Shown: positions 1 through 8,875 of the stretch, in pieces
Position numbering within the stretch: position 1 is the stretch's first letter
Layout: the number at the start of each line of letters is the position of its first letter
DNA from: UBA3937 sp050951585
Lineage (GTDB): Bacteria; Bacillota; Peptococcia; DRI-13; DTU073
Direction of reading: 5' to 3'
Assembly: GCA_050951585.1 (NCBI GenBank)
Contig: JBMNJI010000007.1
Coordinates: forward strand, 310,001 to 374,000
Length of the DNA: 64,000 nucleotides
Notes under the pieces: generated by a model
Databases searched by the model: none
Told to the model about the DNA's origin: nothing
Seen by the model: the letters and a program-made list of their open reading frames with translations, nothing else
Made by a program: the position numbers and the translations under genes

Positions 1-1205
1 GTAAAGAGCGGAAAAAAAATGGCCATTGGCGGCAACATTACCGAAACAACCCAAGCTAAGGTGCGGAACATTCCCAGCACAACAATGCCATGCAGCCAAG
101 CAGGCGCACCCGCCGCCAGAAAAAGAGCGGAAAGACGCTCCTCCAACCCGAAAAAAACTATTGCTAATAATTCTGAAGGGTAATTCGCTCCCAAAATCGT
201 TAGCCAGAAGACTCCCCCCAACAGTAACAGCATAATCGGAATACCCCATCGTTTCGAGGTCACAATGTTATCAACCCGCCGGTCAAACTGCTGATAGTCT
301 TTTTGCTCTAAGACCACCACTTGTGCCGCAATCATTTCTGCCTTCTTTATAATTGCTGATACAATGCTATCTTTCAGCTCATTAACCCCCAACCCTTTTC
401 CCGAGAGAATCCGTCTTGCTTCAGCCGCGCTAGGCAATAATTCTTTATCGATAACATCATCGTGGCGTATTTCACCTAATTCACGTAACGTTCTTAAAAA
501 ACTCTCATCACCCTCCAATAACCGTAACGCCACCCAACGCGCCTTTAACTGTCCGGTACCATTCAAGTGTTTCTGAACCACCAATTCCAATTCCTTTATC
601 CTTTCCTCAATCAACTCATCATACCGGATCAGCCCGCTATACTCCCCCCTTTGACTGCTTATCTCTCTTGTCTGGGTAATTTCCTGCTCATCACGGTTAT
701 TATCTGAAACAGCTTGCCTGATTACTTCTTTCAGTTTCGCTAATCCTTCCCCATTGCGCGCATTAGTCCCCACCACGGGAACTCCTAATAAATTTGCCAG
801 TTTTGATAAATCAACCTTTATTTTTTTTCGTTTTGCTTCATCCATTAAATTAACGCAAATCACCACGTTCGCTGTAATCTCCAGTATTTGCAGCGCAAGG
901 TTGAGATTTCTCTCCAGACAAGTTGCATCCAGTACCACCACCGTTACCGCTGGTTGCCCAAAATAAAGAAAATCACAGGCAACCTTTTCCTCTTCCGAAT
1001 TTGCAAATAAAGAATATGTCCCGGGCAAGTCCACCAAGATGTACTTTTTATCCTGATATGTATAGCTTCCGCGGGCATTAATCACGGTTTTACCCGGCCA
1101 ATTACCGGTGTGTTGCCGTAAGCCGGTCAACTGGTTAAAAACAGTACTTTTCCCGGTATTCGGATTCCCCGCTAAGGCAATAAGCTCTTCCGCAGATCCG
1201 GTCAC
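1..1205 (-). CDS. feoB: FeoB, ferrous iron transporter (N-terminal part, runs off the window)
   Basis: This is the GTP-binding N-terminal part of the Fe(II) uptake permease FeoB; the reading frame stays open to base 1, so the C-terminal membrane part lies outside the window. I see the G1 loop GNPNTGKST at residues 13-21, the G3 motif DLPG at 59-62, the G4-like NLMD at 119-122 and a G5-type GTNARNG near 142. A first membrane segment begins near residue 300. The start is a GTG at 1203-1205, preceded by an AAGGGGG Shine-Dalgarno at suitable spacing; no ATG is available in this frame. It follows feoA by 32 bases, the usual feoAB order. Known for the family: GTP-dependent Fe(II) import in anaerobes. 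Identity is certain; the start is well supported. Confidence 0.96.
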   Translation of the reverse strand, partial: MTGSAEELIALAGNPNTGKSTVFNQLTGLRQHTGNWPGKTVINARGSYTYQDKKYILVDLPGTYSLFANSEEEKVACDFLYFGQPAVTVVVLDATCLERNLNLALQILEITANVVICVNLMDEAKRKKIKVDLSKLANLLGVPVVGTNARNGEGLAKLKEVIRQAVSDNNRDEQEITQTREISSQRGEYSGLIRYDELIEERIKELELVVQKHLNGTGQLKARWVALRLLEGDESFLRTLRELGEIRHDDVIDKELLPSAAEARRILSGKGLGVNELKDSIVSAIIKKAEMIAAQVVVLEQKDYQQFDRRVDNIVTSKRWGIPIMLLLLGGVFWLTILGANYPSELLAIVFFGLEERLSALFLAAGAPAWLHGIVVLGMFRTLAWVVSVMLPPMAIFFPLF

Positions 1206-1237
1206 TTTCCATCCCCCTTCTGCCCGTTTTTCTCCCC

Positions 1238-1477
1238 TTAGATCAATTCTACGAAGATCTGTGCTGCTTCCTCCGCACGAAGGGCAATCACTGTTCCCCG
1301 TATTTGATAGGCGACCGGATCCCCGGAAGGGCTTTGACGGAGAGCTTCTACTATCGTATCACTGATTAATCCTAAATCTAACATTCTTCTCCGGCTGAGG
1401 TCCTTCGCCGTTAATTCTTTAACCCGGGCCATCCTGCCAATGGGTATACGATGTAAAGGAAGATATCCGTTACTCAT
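1238..1477 (-). CDS. feoA: FeoA, small cytoplasmic partner of FeoB
   Basis: A 79-residue protein with the compact SH3-like FeoA fold. The pattern is GRMARVKEL near the start, RRRMLDLGLISDTIVEAL in the middle, then DPVAYQIRGTVIALRAEEA, which fits the FeoA family in length and order. FeoA is thought to modulate FeoB GTPase or transport activity; that is family knowledge, not seen here. It is the first gene of the feoAB operon on this strand and sits immediately upstream of feoB. A GGAG lies a few bases before its ATG. I see no clear Fur or DtxR operator in the 186 bases upstream, so iron control is not demonstrated. Confidence 0.95.
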   Translation of the reverse strand: MSNGYLPLHRIPIGRMARVKELTAKDLSRRRMLDLGLISDTIVEALRQSPSGDPVAYQIRGTVIALRAEEAAQIFVELI

Positions 1478-1663
1478 TGTTCTCCATCCCTTCCCCCTGC
1501 TTTCCCTTCATAAAGCCTGCGCATCCCTAAGCATTAATGCACTACCTTCTTCTCATGCCTAATATATGAACAGAACAAAAACAGTGTTACTAACGAAAGT
1601 GCCATTAGCAAGTTGTCTCCTGAGCGCATATATTATGAAAAGAAGAAAGGAGTGAAGACACTA

Positions 1664-2014
1664 ATGACAAAAATGCCAAATCATGAATATGAAGACAGTG
1701 TTCATATCCATAATTTCAATATACCCTCCACCATCAATGATGAACACCGGCACCAGGTAAGAGGAAGAACAGCCCCGGCGTTTGGCGGATTAGACTGTCA
1801 TATCCATTACTATGAAGGTACTACGACCCTTAATGATGGTCATGTACATTATTTTCGCGGCTATACCGGGCCTGCCGTGGCCAATCCCGGAGGAGGTCAT
1901 CGTCACAAAATGGAAGGACAGACTTCTTTCAATGATCAACATTTACACTACTATAGCGGCTTCACCGGAGAAGGAATGAACTACCGCCTCGAGACTGAAA
2001 CAAATGATTTATAG
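1664..2014 (+). CDS. ymaF: YmaF family histidine-rich protein
   Basis: A 116-residue protein built from repeats of about 20 residues, each centred on a His-x-His pair (HIHNF, EHRHQV, HIHYYEG, GHVHYFRG, GHRHKMEG, QHLHYYSG). This pattern matches the Bacillus YmaF family, whose function is unknown. Six HxH pairs in such a short protein suggest metal binding, which is inference. I chose the ATG at 1664 because AAAGGAG lies 11 bases upstream; a TTG at 1613 would also be open, but it would put the Shine-Dalgarno inside the gene. There is no signal peptide or membrane segment. It is divergent from feoAB and may share its control region; the two could be linked through metal handling, but nothing in the sequence proves this. 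Confidence 0.85.
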   Translation: MTKMPNHEYEDSVHIHNFNIPSTINDEHRHQVRGRTAPAFGGLDCHIHYYEGTTTLNDGHVHYFRGYTGPAVANPGGGHRHKMEGQTSFNDQHLHYYSGFTGEGMNYRLETETNDL

Positions 2015-2190
2015 GAATGATAAACTGCGTCAGAAGCTTGCACACTTTGGGAACATCTCTCATAAAATAATCCAGGTAGCAGCTTTTCTTAAATAACTCC
2101 CTCAATGTTACCAAATTAATGAACAATATACTGTCCTCTGTTTAATTTTAATCAAATTACACTTTCCGGACACAAAATTAAGGAGGCATA

Positions 2191-2583
2191 ATGATGATTG
2201 AAAATACTTCCACACCCAATTATGGCTGTCCCGGTTCCTGTCCTAACCCCATGCTACCCGGCTACAGCTACAGTTACGGTTCCGCCCCGGGCACCGCACC
2301 CTATTCAGGCTTAGGTCAAACCTTTGACCCCTACGGTTCTTACGGCTCTTGCCCTGGTTGTGGACCGGGCTGTGGATCTGGTTGTGGACCGGGTAATTAC
2401 CCCGGTTCCCCCGGTTATTGTCCGGGTTCCTGTCCCGGTCTTGGTTTCGGCAAAGGCGCTGCCAACGATACAGTCCAATCCGGGAGTTGTGGTGGGTTCG
2501 GCAATGGTTTCGCGATCTTGTTCCTGGTCATCCTCATCCTTCTGTTATTCCCCGGTTTCTTTGGCGGTGAGCTCTGCTATTAA
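2191..2583 (+). CDS. Gly/Cys/Pro-rich small protein with YjcZ-type hydrophobic tail
   Basis: A 130-residue protein. Residues 1-90 are rich in Gly, Pro, Tyr and Cys, with repeats such as GCGPGCGSGCGPG and CPGSCPG. The last 30 residues carry a GFGNGF motif followed by one hydrophobic helix and PGFFGG. That tail resembles the tiny YjcZ-type sporulation proteins of Bacilli and Clostridia. A strong AAGGAGG lies before tandem ATG codons at 2191 and 2194. The composition suggests a structural spore-coat or surface protein cross-linked through cysteines; this is inference. No sporulation sigma-factor promoter could be identified with confidence. It is followed by a terminator and is otherwise alone. 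A shadow frame overlaps it and was not taken as a gene. Confidence 0.75.
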   Translation: MMIENTSTPNYGCPGSCPNPMLPGYSYSYGSAPGTAPYSGLGQTFDPYGSYGSCPGCGPGCGSGCGPGNYPGSPGYCPGSCPGLGFGKGAANDTVQSGSCGGFGNGFAILFLVILILLLFPGFFGGELCY

Positions 2584-2630
2584 GGGCTAGCCCAAAAAAC
2601 CTCTTCAGTCAACTGTTTTTCCCATAAAAA

Positions 2631-2657
2631 ATCGCCGGCCAAATATCTGCCGGCGAT
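2631..2657. terminator. Bidirectional Rho-independent terminator
   Basis: A perfect inverted repeat, ATCGCCGGC and GCCGGCGAT, with a 9-base loop. It is followed by CTTTTT on the plus strand and by an A-run on the other side, so it can stop transcription from the plus-strand gene ending at 2583 and from the minus-strand gene ending at 2729. Confidence 0.85.
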
Positions 2658-2728
2658 GACTTTTTCCCTGGAATGATTCACTTGTATTATGATTAACCTG
2701 AATGAAAATTAGCCTGGGCCGTACTTCT

Positions 2729-3784
2729 TCAGACCGCTAGGAAACTACGGAAACAACTCCAACAGTTCGAAAAATTATTACCTATAGAGCCAAAAAAGCC
2801 TGTCGCTTTTGTCTCCAAAACCGGTAAGCGTGCTTTTAGCTTTTCAAGTCCCGAATATGTTTGAGCTAATTTGATTTTGGCCGTTTTTCTCAACTCAAAG
2901 ACCGTATTATTTATTTTGAATGTCTCATTTATTTTACCCAGGGAAGATCCTGAATTACTTTGGTATGTCTTGTTAAAATCCAGATCAAAGGTGAGCTTGG
3001 AATTATCCAGTTTGCTAATATTATAGAGATTGATCCCACTCGGGGTCCCGTCATAATAGCTACTGTTCGGGTTAGAGCTGGTAGTGAATTCCGGCTTCCA
3101 TAACCCCAGGCAGCTTTTTTTATACGTATCGTGCCAATCACCAAAATTAATGCCATACTTCAGATCGTCAAATCCATCGGCCTGTTCAAGACTGATGAAC
3201 ATGCTGCCAAATTCATTATTATTTGATAATACCGTCTCATTAACATGGGTAATCTTCAAGCCACTGCCCGGTAATAGCTCGTTAAAAGATGAAGTATTGC
3301 CCTTTTGCACGAGTTCTAACATCCAGTATTCATGCTTCTTCTCACCGACAAGCTTATAGGCTGTATTTGATTTCGTAATATCGACAATCGGAAGATTCTT
3401 TGCTGATTGATTTAACTCAATGACATTGGTCCAATTCATTTGCGCCCGCAAAGGAGCAGACATTAACGGCGGACTGTCGCCCAGCTTATTTTTACCTACC
3501 CAGCTTCCTCCGGACATTACATCCCAATCACCCAGGCCATTAGAACTGAAGTCCAGATCATATAAATCAGGAAGCCCTAGGGCATGCCCATATTCGTGGA
3601 CATAAACGCCAATGGCGGCAATTGATTTTCCGTCATCCGAAAGCTCCGGCAATACACAGATACTGTCTATCCTTACCCCATCCTTTTCCATACTTGGATA
3701 GTAGCGACGATAATCCTTAAAAATCTCGTCGCTGCTTAATTCTCCCGATAATATTCTGTATAATCTGTATATTTTGTCTCGCAT
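2729..3784 (-). pseudogene. M6-family (immune inhibitor A-like) metalloprotease, N-terminally truncated
   Basis: The 351-residue product has the zinc protease signature HEYGHALGLPDLYD at residues 63-76 (two His, catalytic Glu, distal Asp) and a Met-turn-like WDVMSGG near 87-93, both typical of peptidase family M6. Family members are secreted and carry a signal peptide plus roughly 100 or more catalytic-domain residues before HExxH. Here only 62 residues precede it and there is no signal peptide. The ATG has no good Shine-Dalgarno, and an in-frame TGA lies four codons upstream. No missing N-terminus is found in the 170 bases upstream, so this looks like a 5'-deleted remnant. The last 20 residues, with three serine/cysteine clusters, do not look like the family either. 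A functional intracellular protease is possible but unlikely. Confidence 0.75.
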
Positions 3785-3873
3785 TCTGCTCAGTCAATTA
3801 TAGCATAATGATTGGGCAAAAACCCTTTTTTATACAACTATTACGCTTTTTTTACCGACGGAAGGTTAATAAT

Positions 3874-3904
3874 AAAGGGTCCGGGGGAAACCCCCGAACC
3901 CTTT
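3874..3904 (-). terminator. Likely terminator after the YcdB/SLH gene
   Basis: A strong hairpin with arms AAAGGGT-CGGGGG and CCCCCG-ACCCTTT, one mismatch and a 3-base loop. On the minus strand it is followed by ATTATTAACC, a weak U-tract. It lies 55 bases downstream of the minus-strand gene ending at 3959. Confidence 0.6.
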
Positions 3905-3958
3905 CCGTTCTTAGATAAAGGAACGTTGGCCTCTATCTCATATCTCCACACAAATATG

Positions 3959-6328
3959 CTACTGTGTTTCCACCTTAAGCATCCGGATGATGGAGACTGC
4001 CGCCTGGGACCGCGGAACAATCACCGCAGCACCAAAGTTGCCCTGCTCTCCTCTAAGGATACCTAGCCCGTAGGAAAGCGCCACATAACCTTGCTCCGCC
4101 GTCGGTATATTCTTCATATCCCGGTATGGTGCCTGATAAATACCTTCTATTTTCGCTGCACTCTCTAAGCCCAGAAAACGAATCACGATGCGGGATAATT
4201 GCAAGCGACTCACAGTATCACCCGGTTTAAGTGCATCTTCCTTCAGCCAGCCCCGTTGTCTTGCTTCTTTCATGACCTCGTCATCAGTCATCCGGGTGCC
4301 GCTCGCCGCGCCTCTTTCCAGCATAAACAGGGCGCGCAGGTATTGCACCAGCTTCACCGGCTCATTGGGACGGAATGTTTCACCATATTCCCCGAAAAGG
4401 CCCGCTTGCCCCAGCAGGGCAATCTCCGCTGCTGCCCAGTGCCCGTCGATATCCGTAAATTTATAAGGACGAGGTTGTAAGGAGAGCTCTTCACCACGCC
4501 AATCCAAAGCTGCCCCGGTCATGGCATCAGTCATGGCCTCTGCTAATTGTCCCGGTGCCGGAACCGGTTTATACACAAGCTTAATTACCGGCGTAGCCCC
4601 TGTCTCGTTGTAAATGTATTCCTGCACATATTGCAAAGTAAGCGGTTGCCGCTGCAAGTAGTGATTAACGATTGCCGCTGTCTCCAAAACTCCCTGAGTT
4701 GAAGGAAACGCCAGCGGATTCCATCTTAATTGATATGACTGGATTTCCCCGGTAACCAGATCTACCGATACGGACATCCCGTTTTCGGGATAAACCACAT
4801 TATTAACTAACCGCTGATACTGGAAACCTTGATAAGGAGGCAGGATCATTGTTTTCTCCAAGGGACGCACCCCTGAATCCGGAGTTTCCACCAGCTTAAC
4901 CTGCCCAAAAAGATTCGGCTGAATGCGCTGCAGAAAGGCATCCGCAAGCGCTTGCGCCTCTTTGATACTCATCACTTTAACCTTGGTCGGATCCGGTCTT
5001 TGCCAGGCTTTGTCAGTACTGAAACTAAGCAGGGTTCCGTTTTCGGCCGCCACAGTTGCACTAACCCAACGGACGGCATCCTCGGCCAACTCCTCGGTAC
5101 CTACATAGTGCCAGCTCATACTCCAGGTCCGTGCACCCGGCGCGCGTTGCTCATCACGATTCAGATATGCCCCTTGCAGAGTTAAATGGGTGGGAATAGT
5201 CACCCACTGGCGCACAACTTCTTCCGCCTTTTCCTGCGAAATAACCTTGCTTGCCGCCACTACTTCCGCTAATTCCTGGGGCGTAAGTTCCTGCGCCGCA
5301 TCTTCGGTCTTCGCCAGTCCGCCCGCATTACTTAATGCTTCATCGCGATAAATATTTCTGTTCACTTCCAGTGGTTTGCCGGTAAGGGCATCAAGCACTC
5401 CGCCGGAAGGATGGATCAGACGATACACCAATTTTACCGGTCCCAGTGCCGTCCGGTCTCCGGAATTCATCCGGAAATATTGCAATTGCAGCATCTCCGT
5501 CTCATTCCAAACCTGACGGGCTTGTGTTAGAGAAATTGCTTTACCGGCATCCGGAAATTCCACATCGGTCCAGTTAAATGTGTATCCGGTAATCAGCCCG
5601 GTTTGGGTATCAATTTGCACCGTAATCCCATCCTGAGGGAACGGCACCCCCTGGACCTGACGCACCCAGTTTATCCGGTGGGTGCTTGCCCCCCAAGACA
5701 ATAACTGCAGTAATTCCCCCGGATCCTCCTCCAGCTTTAACTGGGCCAAGCGCCCCGGTTGCAGCTGTTTAACCAATTGTTCGGCTTTTTTGACCGCTTC
5801 TGCCCGGGAGACCACCGGCAGCTGCCCCCGGGGTTTAGAGCCGGAAATGGATTGCCACATATCCATGTTGAGTATTTCCCCGGTCTGACAATCAACCTGG
5901 GCATTCAGATGCCCCCAAGGTTCTTTTTCTGTCTCCCAGGATAACTGCCATACCTGCCTGTTTGTCGATCTACTATATCCCGAACTAAATTTTGTAAATT
6001 CCGGAGGGATGGCAAAAGCCGCCTTTACTGTTTTCGTTGCCTCTTCCAGCGAAACGGCAACATTTCCCGCTTCAACTCCCGCGGCAGGCAAATCCTTCAC
6101 CGGTTCTGTCACACGCTCAACCGGCATTACTCCGGCCCCACCGGGTACGGCAATCCCGGATATTGCGCCATCGGGCGCGATCATATCCACTACTGCACCA
6201 TCGACTGCCGCACTATCAACGGCTTCCTCTGCGGCCAAAACCATCCCCGGCGTTAAAGTAAGCATAAAAACACTAAGCACAAGCCAGGTCGTCACCTTTC
6301 TTCCTTTTCTTTTAGTGCTTCTCCTCAC
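3959..6328 (-). CDS. Secreted YcdB/YcdC-repeat protein with C-terminal S-layer homology sequence
   Basis: A 789-residue exported protein. Residues 1-33 form a signal peptide: a basic N-terminus, a hydrophobic core and a cleavage region after LAA. Residues about 75-600 hold two similar halves of the YcdB/YcdC (PepSY-like) kind, seen in repeated patterns such as WQLSWETE, ITGYTFNW and IQSYQLRWNP. The C-terminus from about 625 contains S-layer homology sequence starting FTDIDGHWAAAEI and a second, weaker copy, which would bind secondary wall polymer. The start is GTG, with GGAGG eight bases upstream. The function of YcdB-type proteins is unknown. It is a single-gene unit, followed by a hairpin at 3874. 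The product is expected on the cell surface. Confidence 0.85.
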   Translation of the reverse strand: MRRSTKRKGRKVTTWLVLSVFMLTLTPGMVLAAEEAVDSAAVDGAVVDMIAPDGAISGIAVPGGAGVMPVERVTEPVKDLPAAGVEAGNVAVSLEEATKTVKAAFAIPPEFTKFSSGYSRSTNRQVWQLSWETEKEPWGHLNAQVDCQTGEILNMDMWQSISGSKPRGQLPVVSRAEAVKKAEQLVKQLQPGRLAQLKLEEDPGELLQLLSWGASTHRINWVRQVQGVPFPQDGITVQIDTQTGLITGYTFNWTDVEFPDAGKAISLTQARQVWNETEMLQLQYFRMNSGDRTALGPVKLVYRLIHPSGGVLDALTGKPLEVNRNIYRDEALSNAGGLAKTEDAAQELTPQELAEVVAASKVISQEKAEEVVRQWVTIPTHLTLQGAYLNRDEQRAPGARTWSMSWHYVGTEELAEDAVRWVSATVAAENGTLLSFSTDKAWQRPDPTKVKVMSIKEAQALADAFLQRIQPNLFGQVKLVETPDSGVRPLEKTMILPPYQGFQYQRLVNNVVYPENGMSVSVDLVTGEIQSYQLRWNPLAFPSTQGVLETAAIVNHYLQRQPLTLQYVQEYIYNETGATPVIKLVYKPVPAPGQLAEAMTDAMTGAALDWRGEELSLQPRPYKFTDIDGHWAAAEIALLGQAGLFGEYGETFRPNEPVKLVQYLRALFMLERGAASGTRMTDDEVMKEARQRGWLKEDALKPGDTVSRLQLSRIVIRFLGLESAAKIEGIYQAPYRDMKNIPTAEQGYVALSYGLGILRGEQGNFGAAVIVPRSQAAVSIIRMLKVETQ

Positions 6329-6487
6329 TTCTCATTCCTCCATTCTGTTCTTCTTCTTCTCTTCTCTTCTTCCCGCCTTTTCATCCGCCCGCCTATTTGC
6401 GCATGATGCACATCCGCCTTATGTATACACTACTATTACTGACGCCAGGAAGAGGAAAATGTTCCCCTAACACCGGTATTTAGTTTA

Positions 6488-7930
6488 CTAAACCCTTGAT
6501 TTTACTTCCGCCAATAATTTTTCCTTAGTGTTTAATTCCGGGTTCTCCCAGACCTTCTCCAGTAACCACTGCAAAGTCTCCCCAAGTTTCTTCCCGGGCT
6601 TCATCCCGAGAGCGATTAAATCATCTCCATTCACCGCCAAATCCTTCACTGTTAATGGTTGTTTTTCCGCGATGACCTTTTCAACCTCCGCCTGTAAGTT
6701 CAGAATCCCCCGGAAATCATGGGGCGGCTTACTGGCTAGAATGTCGGCAATCTGCAAGATAAAAAGACTCGGCAGATTTTCCGGTTCCACGCGGTTGATG
6801 AATCGCTTGATCCCTTTTTCTTTGTAATGTTCAAACCGTGACATATGATTGCGCACTAAGATACACACTTTCTGGATGGTCAGGCGGTCAAATTTCAACC
6901 TCTCCAGAATCTCCCGCGCCATTTTTTCCCCCACCAGATGATGACCATAGAAATGCCCCCGGCCCTTTTCATCAAGGGTAAAAGTGGCCGGCTTCGCGAT
7001 ATCATGCAATAAGGCCGCCAGGCGCAAAACCGGCTCATTCGGCGTATTCCGCACCACCGCCAGCGTATGCTCATAAACGGTTTTATCATGATGGCTGCTT
7101 CTTTGGTCAAAGCCGATTCCTTGCTCCACTTCCGGGATGATGTATTCCATTAAACCTAAGTCGCTTAATTGACGGATGTTTTCGGGGTGTTCGGAACAGA
7201 GAATTTTCAGTAGTTCCTCTCTGATTCTTTCTAGACTAATTTTCTCCAGCAGTTGGCTATTCGCCTTGATGCTTTGTGCCGTCTCAGCTTCAATGGTAAA
7301 GCCCAGCTGACTGGCAAAACGGACTGCCCGCAGCATACGAAGGGCATCCTCGCGAAAACGGTCGTGGCCATTACCCACAACCCGGATGATTTTCTGCTGC
7401 AAATCAGCCCTGCCCCCAAAGGGATCAATCAACCCAGTCTGAGGATGATAGGCCATGGCATTGATCGTAAAATCCCGGCGCCGCAAATCCTCCTCTAAAG
7501 AGGCGGTAAAAGTGACCTGCGCCGGGCGGCGGGCATCCTGGTATTCCCCATCAATCCGGTATGTCGTAACCTCATAATACTGCGGCTCGTCCGATTCTAT
7601 CTTGTCCATCTTATTCATGCCCATGCCCATGCCCATGTCTCTCTTGCTCAATACCACGGTCACTGTCCCGTGCTTGAGCCCGGTGGCAATCGTCTGCGCG
7701 AAGAACTGCCGCACCTGTTCCGGCTGGGCAGAAGTAGCAATATCCCAATCTCCGGGCACCCGGCCGAGACACAAATCGCGGACACAGCCTCCCACCAGAA
7801 AAGCCTCAAAACCATGGCTTTGCAGAACCGCCAGAATTTCGGCGGCGCCTCTGTCTATTGCCATGGTTAGTTCATGGCTTGCTATTCCCTGTTTTCTTTT
7901 TTCTTCTTTCCTGTGTCTATCTTCTTCCAT
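6488..7930 (-). CDS. cca: CCA tRNA nucleotidyltransferase with HD domain
   Basis: Adds or repairs the 3' CCA of tRNAs. The class II nucleotidyltransferase head shows LVGGCVRD at 45-52 and DWDIAT at 61-66, with the catalytic Asp pair. RRRDFTINAMAY and RFREDALRMLRAVRFA follow, and an HD domain shows LAALLHDIAKP near 285. About 480 residues is normal for Firmicute forms with HD. The annotated ATG adds a charged 22-residue extension; the ATG at residue 23 is an alternative start. An insertion near residues 98-110 reads GMGMGM and comes from a CATGCC repeat in the DNA. Because tRNA-Ala in this window encodes its own CCA, the enzyme may act mainly in repair. Confidence 0.94.
   Translation of the reverse strand: MEEDRHRKEEKRKQGIASHELTMAIDRGAAEILAVLQSHGFEAFLVGGCVRDLCLGRVPGDWDIATSAQPEQVRQFFAQTIATGLKHGTVTVVLSKRDMGMGMGMNKMDKIESDEPQYYEVTTYRIDGEYQDARRPAQVTFTASLEEDLRRRDFTINAMAYHPQTGLIDPFGGRADLQQKIIRVVGNGHDRFREDALRMLRAVRFASQLGFTIEAETAQSIKANSQLLEKISLERIREELLKILCSEHPENIRQLSDLGLMEYIIPEVEQGIGFDQRSSHHDKTVYEHTLAVVRNTPNEPVLRLAALLHDIAKPATFTLDEKGRGHFYGHHLVGEKMAREILERLKFDRLTIQKVCILVRNHMSRFEHYKEKGIKRFINRVEPENLPSLFILQIADILASKPPHDFRGILNLQAEVEKVIAEKQPLTVKDLAVNGDDLIALGMKPGKKLGETLQWLLEKVWENPELNTKEKLLAEVKSRV
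7616..7637. repeat. CATGCC short tandem repeat inside cca
   Basis: Three full copies and one partial copy of the 6-base unit CATGCC. It is translated on the minus strand as alternating Gly-Met in the nucleotidyltransferase domain. Length change by slippage would stay in frame because the unit is two codons long. Confidence 0.85.
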
Positions 7931-8010
7931 TTCCCTTCATAATTCCTTTCGCCTTTCGCTATTTGTTACATTTCGCCTTGTGATCTTAAATCTACAGGTT
8001 GCTTTGTTAA

Positions 8011-8724
8011 TTAAAGGCCTTGTTGCAGGCAAAGGCTTTCTAAGGGACACTCGGCACAAGACGGCACCTTCAGGCAAGCTCGTTTGGCCAGTTCCACCAG
8101 TAAGGCGTGATACTCCTGATAAATCGTCAAGTCCCGGGGAATATGCTGTTCAATGAACAGACGCAATTCATCATAAGTCTTAGGTACAGTATACCCAAGC
8201 CGACCAAAGATTCGCTTCGTATAGGCATCGATCACGAAATATGGTTTATCTAAAGCATAAACCAGGATTGAATCGGCCGTTTCGCGCCCGATACCCTTAA
8301 GCGCCAGCAATTCGCTCCGTAATTCCTCCCCATCTCTTTGGCGGACCTTTTCCACATCGTAGGCGTATTTTCCATACCATGCGGTCAAAGCTTTCAGCCG
8401 CACGGCTTTTTGATTATAGTAGCCGCTTGAGCGAATTAATAAACCAAGCTCCTCCAGCGGCACCTGCGCAAGATATTCCGGGGAAAGCTTCTCCCCCAGG
8501 TTGGCAATTGCCTTTTCCACATTGGCCCAGGTGGTGTTTTGTGTTAAGATAGCCCCCACCATCATTTCAAAAGGGGTTTTCGCCGGCCACCAGTGACGGG
8601 GACCATAAGCCTGCATAAGCAGCCGGTATACCTCCATGATCCGCTCCGCCCTTACTTCATCGACTTCGGCTAAAGCTATCACCTCATTACCATTATCCTT
8701 ATCCATCACAGCTTCATCCTCCAC
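8011..8724 (-). CDS. Endonuclease III-like HhH-GPD DNA glycosylase with Fe-S cluster
   Basis: A 237-residue base-excision repair enzyme. The helix-hairpin-helix reads LKGIGRETADS at 142-152. The catalytic Asp of the family is D166 in YFVIDAYTKR. A C-terminal cluster loop has C217, C223, C226 and C232 (spacing 5-2-5; the E. coli Nth loop is 6-2-5). In Nth the HhH carries a catalytic Lys (GRKTA); here it is Glu148, as in endonuclease III-related monofunctional glycosylases, so bifunctional AP-lyase activity is not expected. The substrate could be alkylated bases, which is inference. The gene stands alone between cca and the hemolysin III gene. Confidence 0.88.
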   Translation of the reverse strand: MEDEAVMDKDNGNEVIALAEVDEVRAERIMEVYRLLMQAYGPRHWWPAKTPFEMMVGAILTQNTTWANVEKAIANLGEKLSPEYLAQVPLEELGLLIRSSGYYNQKAVRLKALTAWYGKYAYDVEKVRQRDGEELRSELLALKGIGRETADSILVYALDKPYFVIDAYTKRIFGRLGYTVPKTYDELRLFIEQHIPRDLTIYQEYHALLVELAKRACLKVPSCAECPLESLCLQQGL

Positions 8725-8875
8725 CAGTGTTCACCTATTTCTGTATTGATTATCTTTCTCCGTGACGTTGACGTAATCCTCCGAAAAATCCCACAATTAT
8801 TCTTCCGAGGAAGCTCCTGTTTCATTATTTTAACCTTCTTGTTTTTCTACGATAACGGGAACATTTCCGATAATC

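Noticed and set aside
1478..1663. Fur or DtxR box before feoA
   Set aside because: No clear palindrome matches either consensus.
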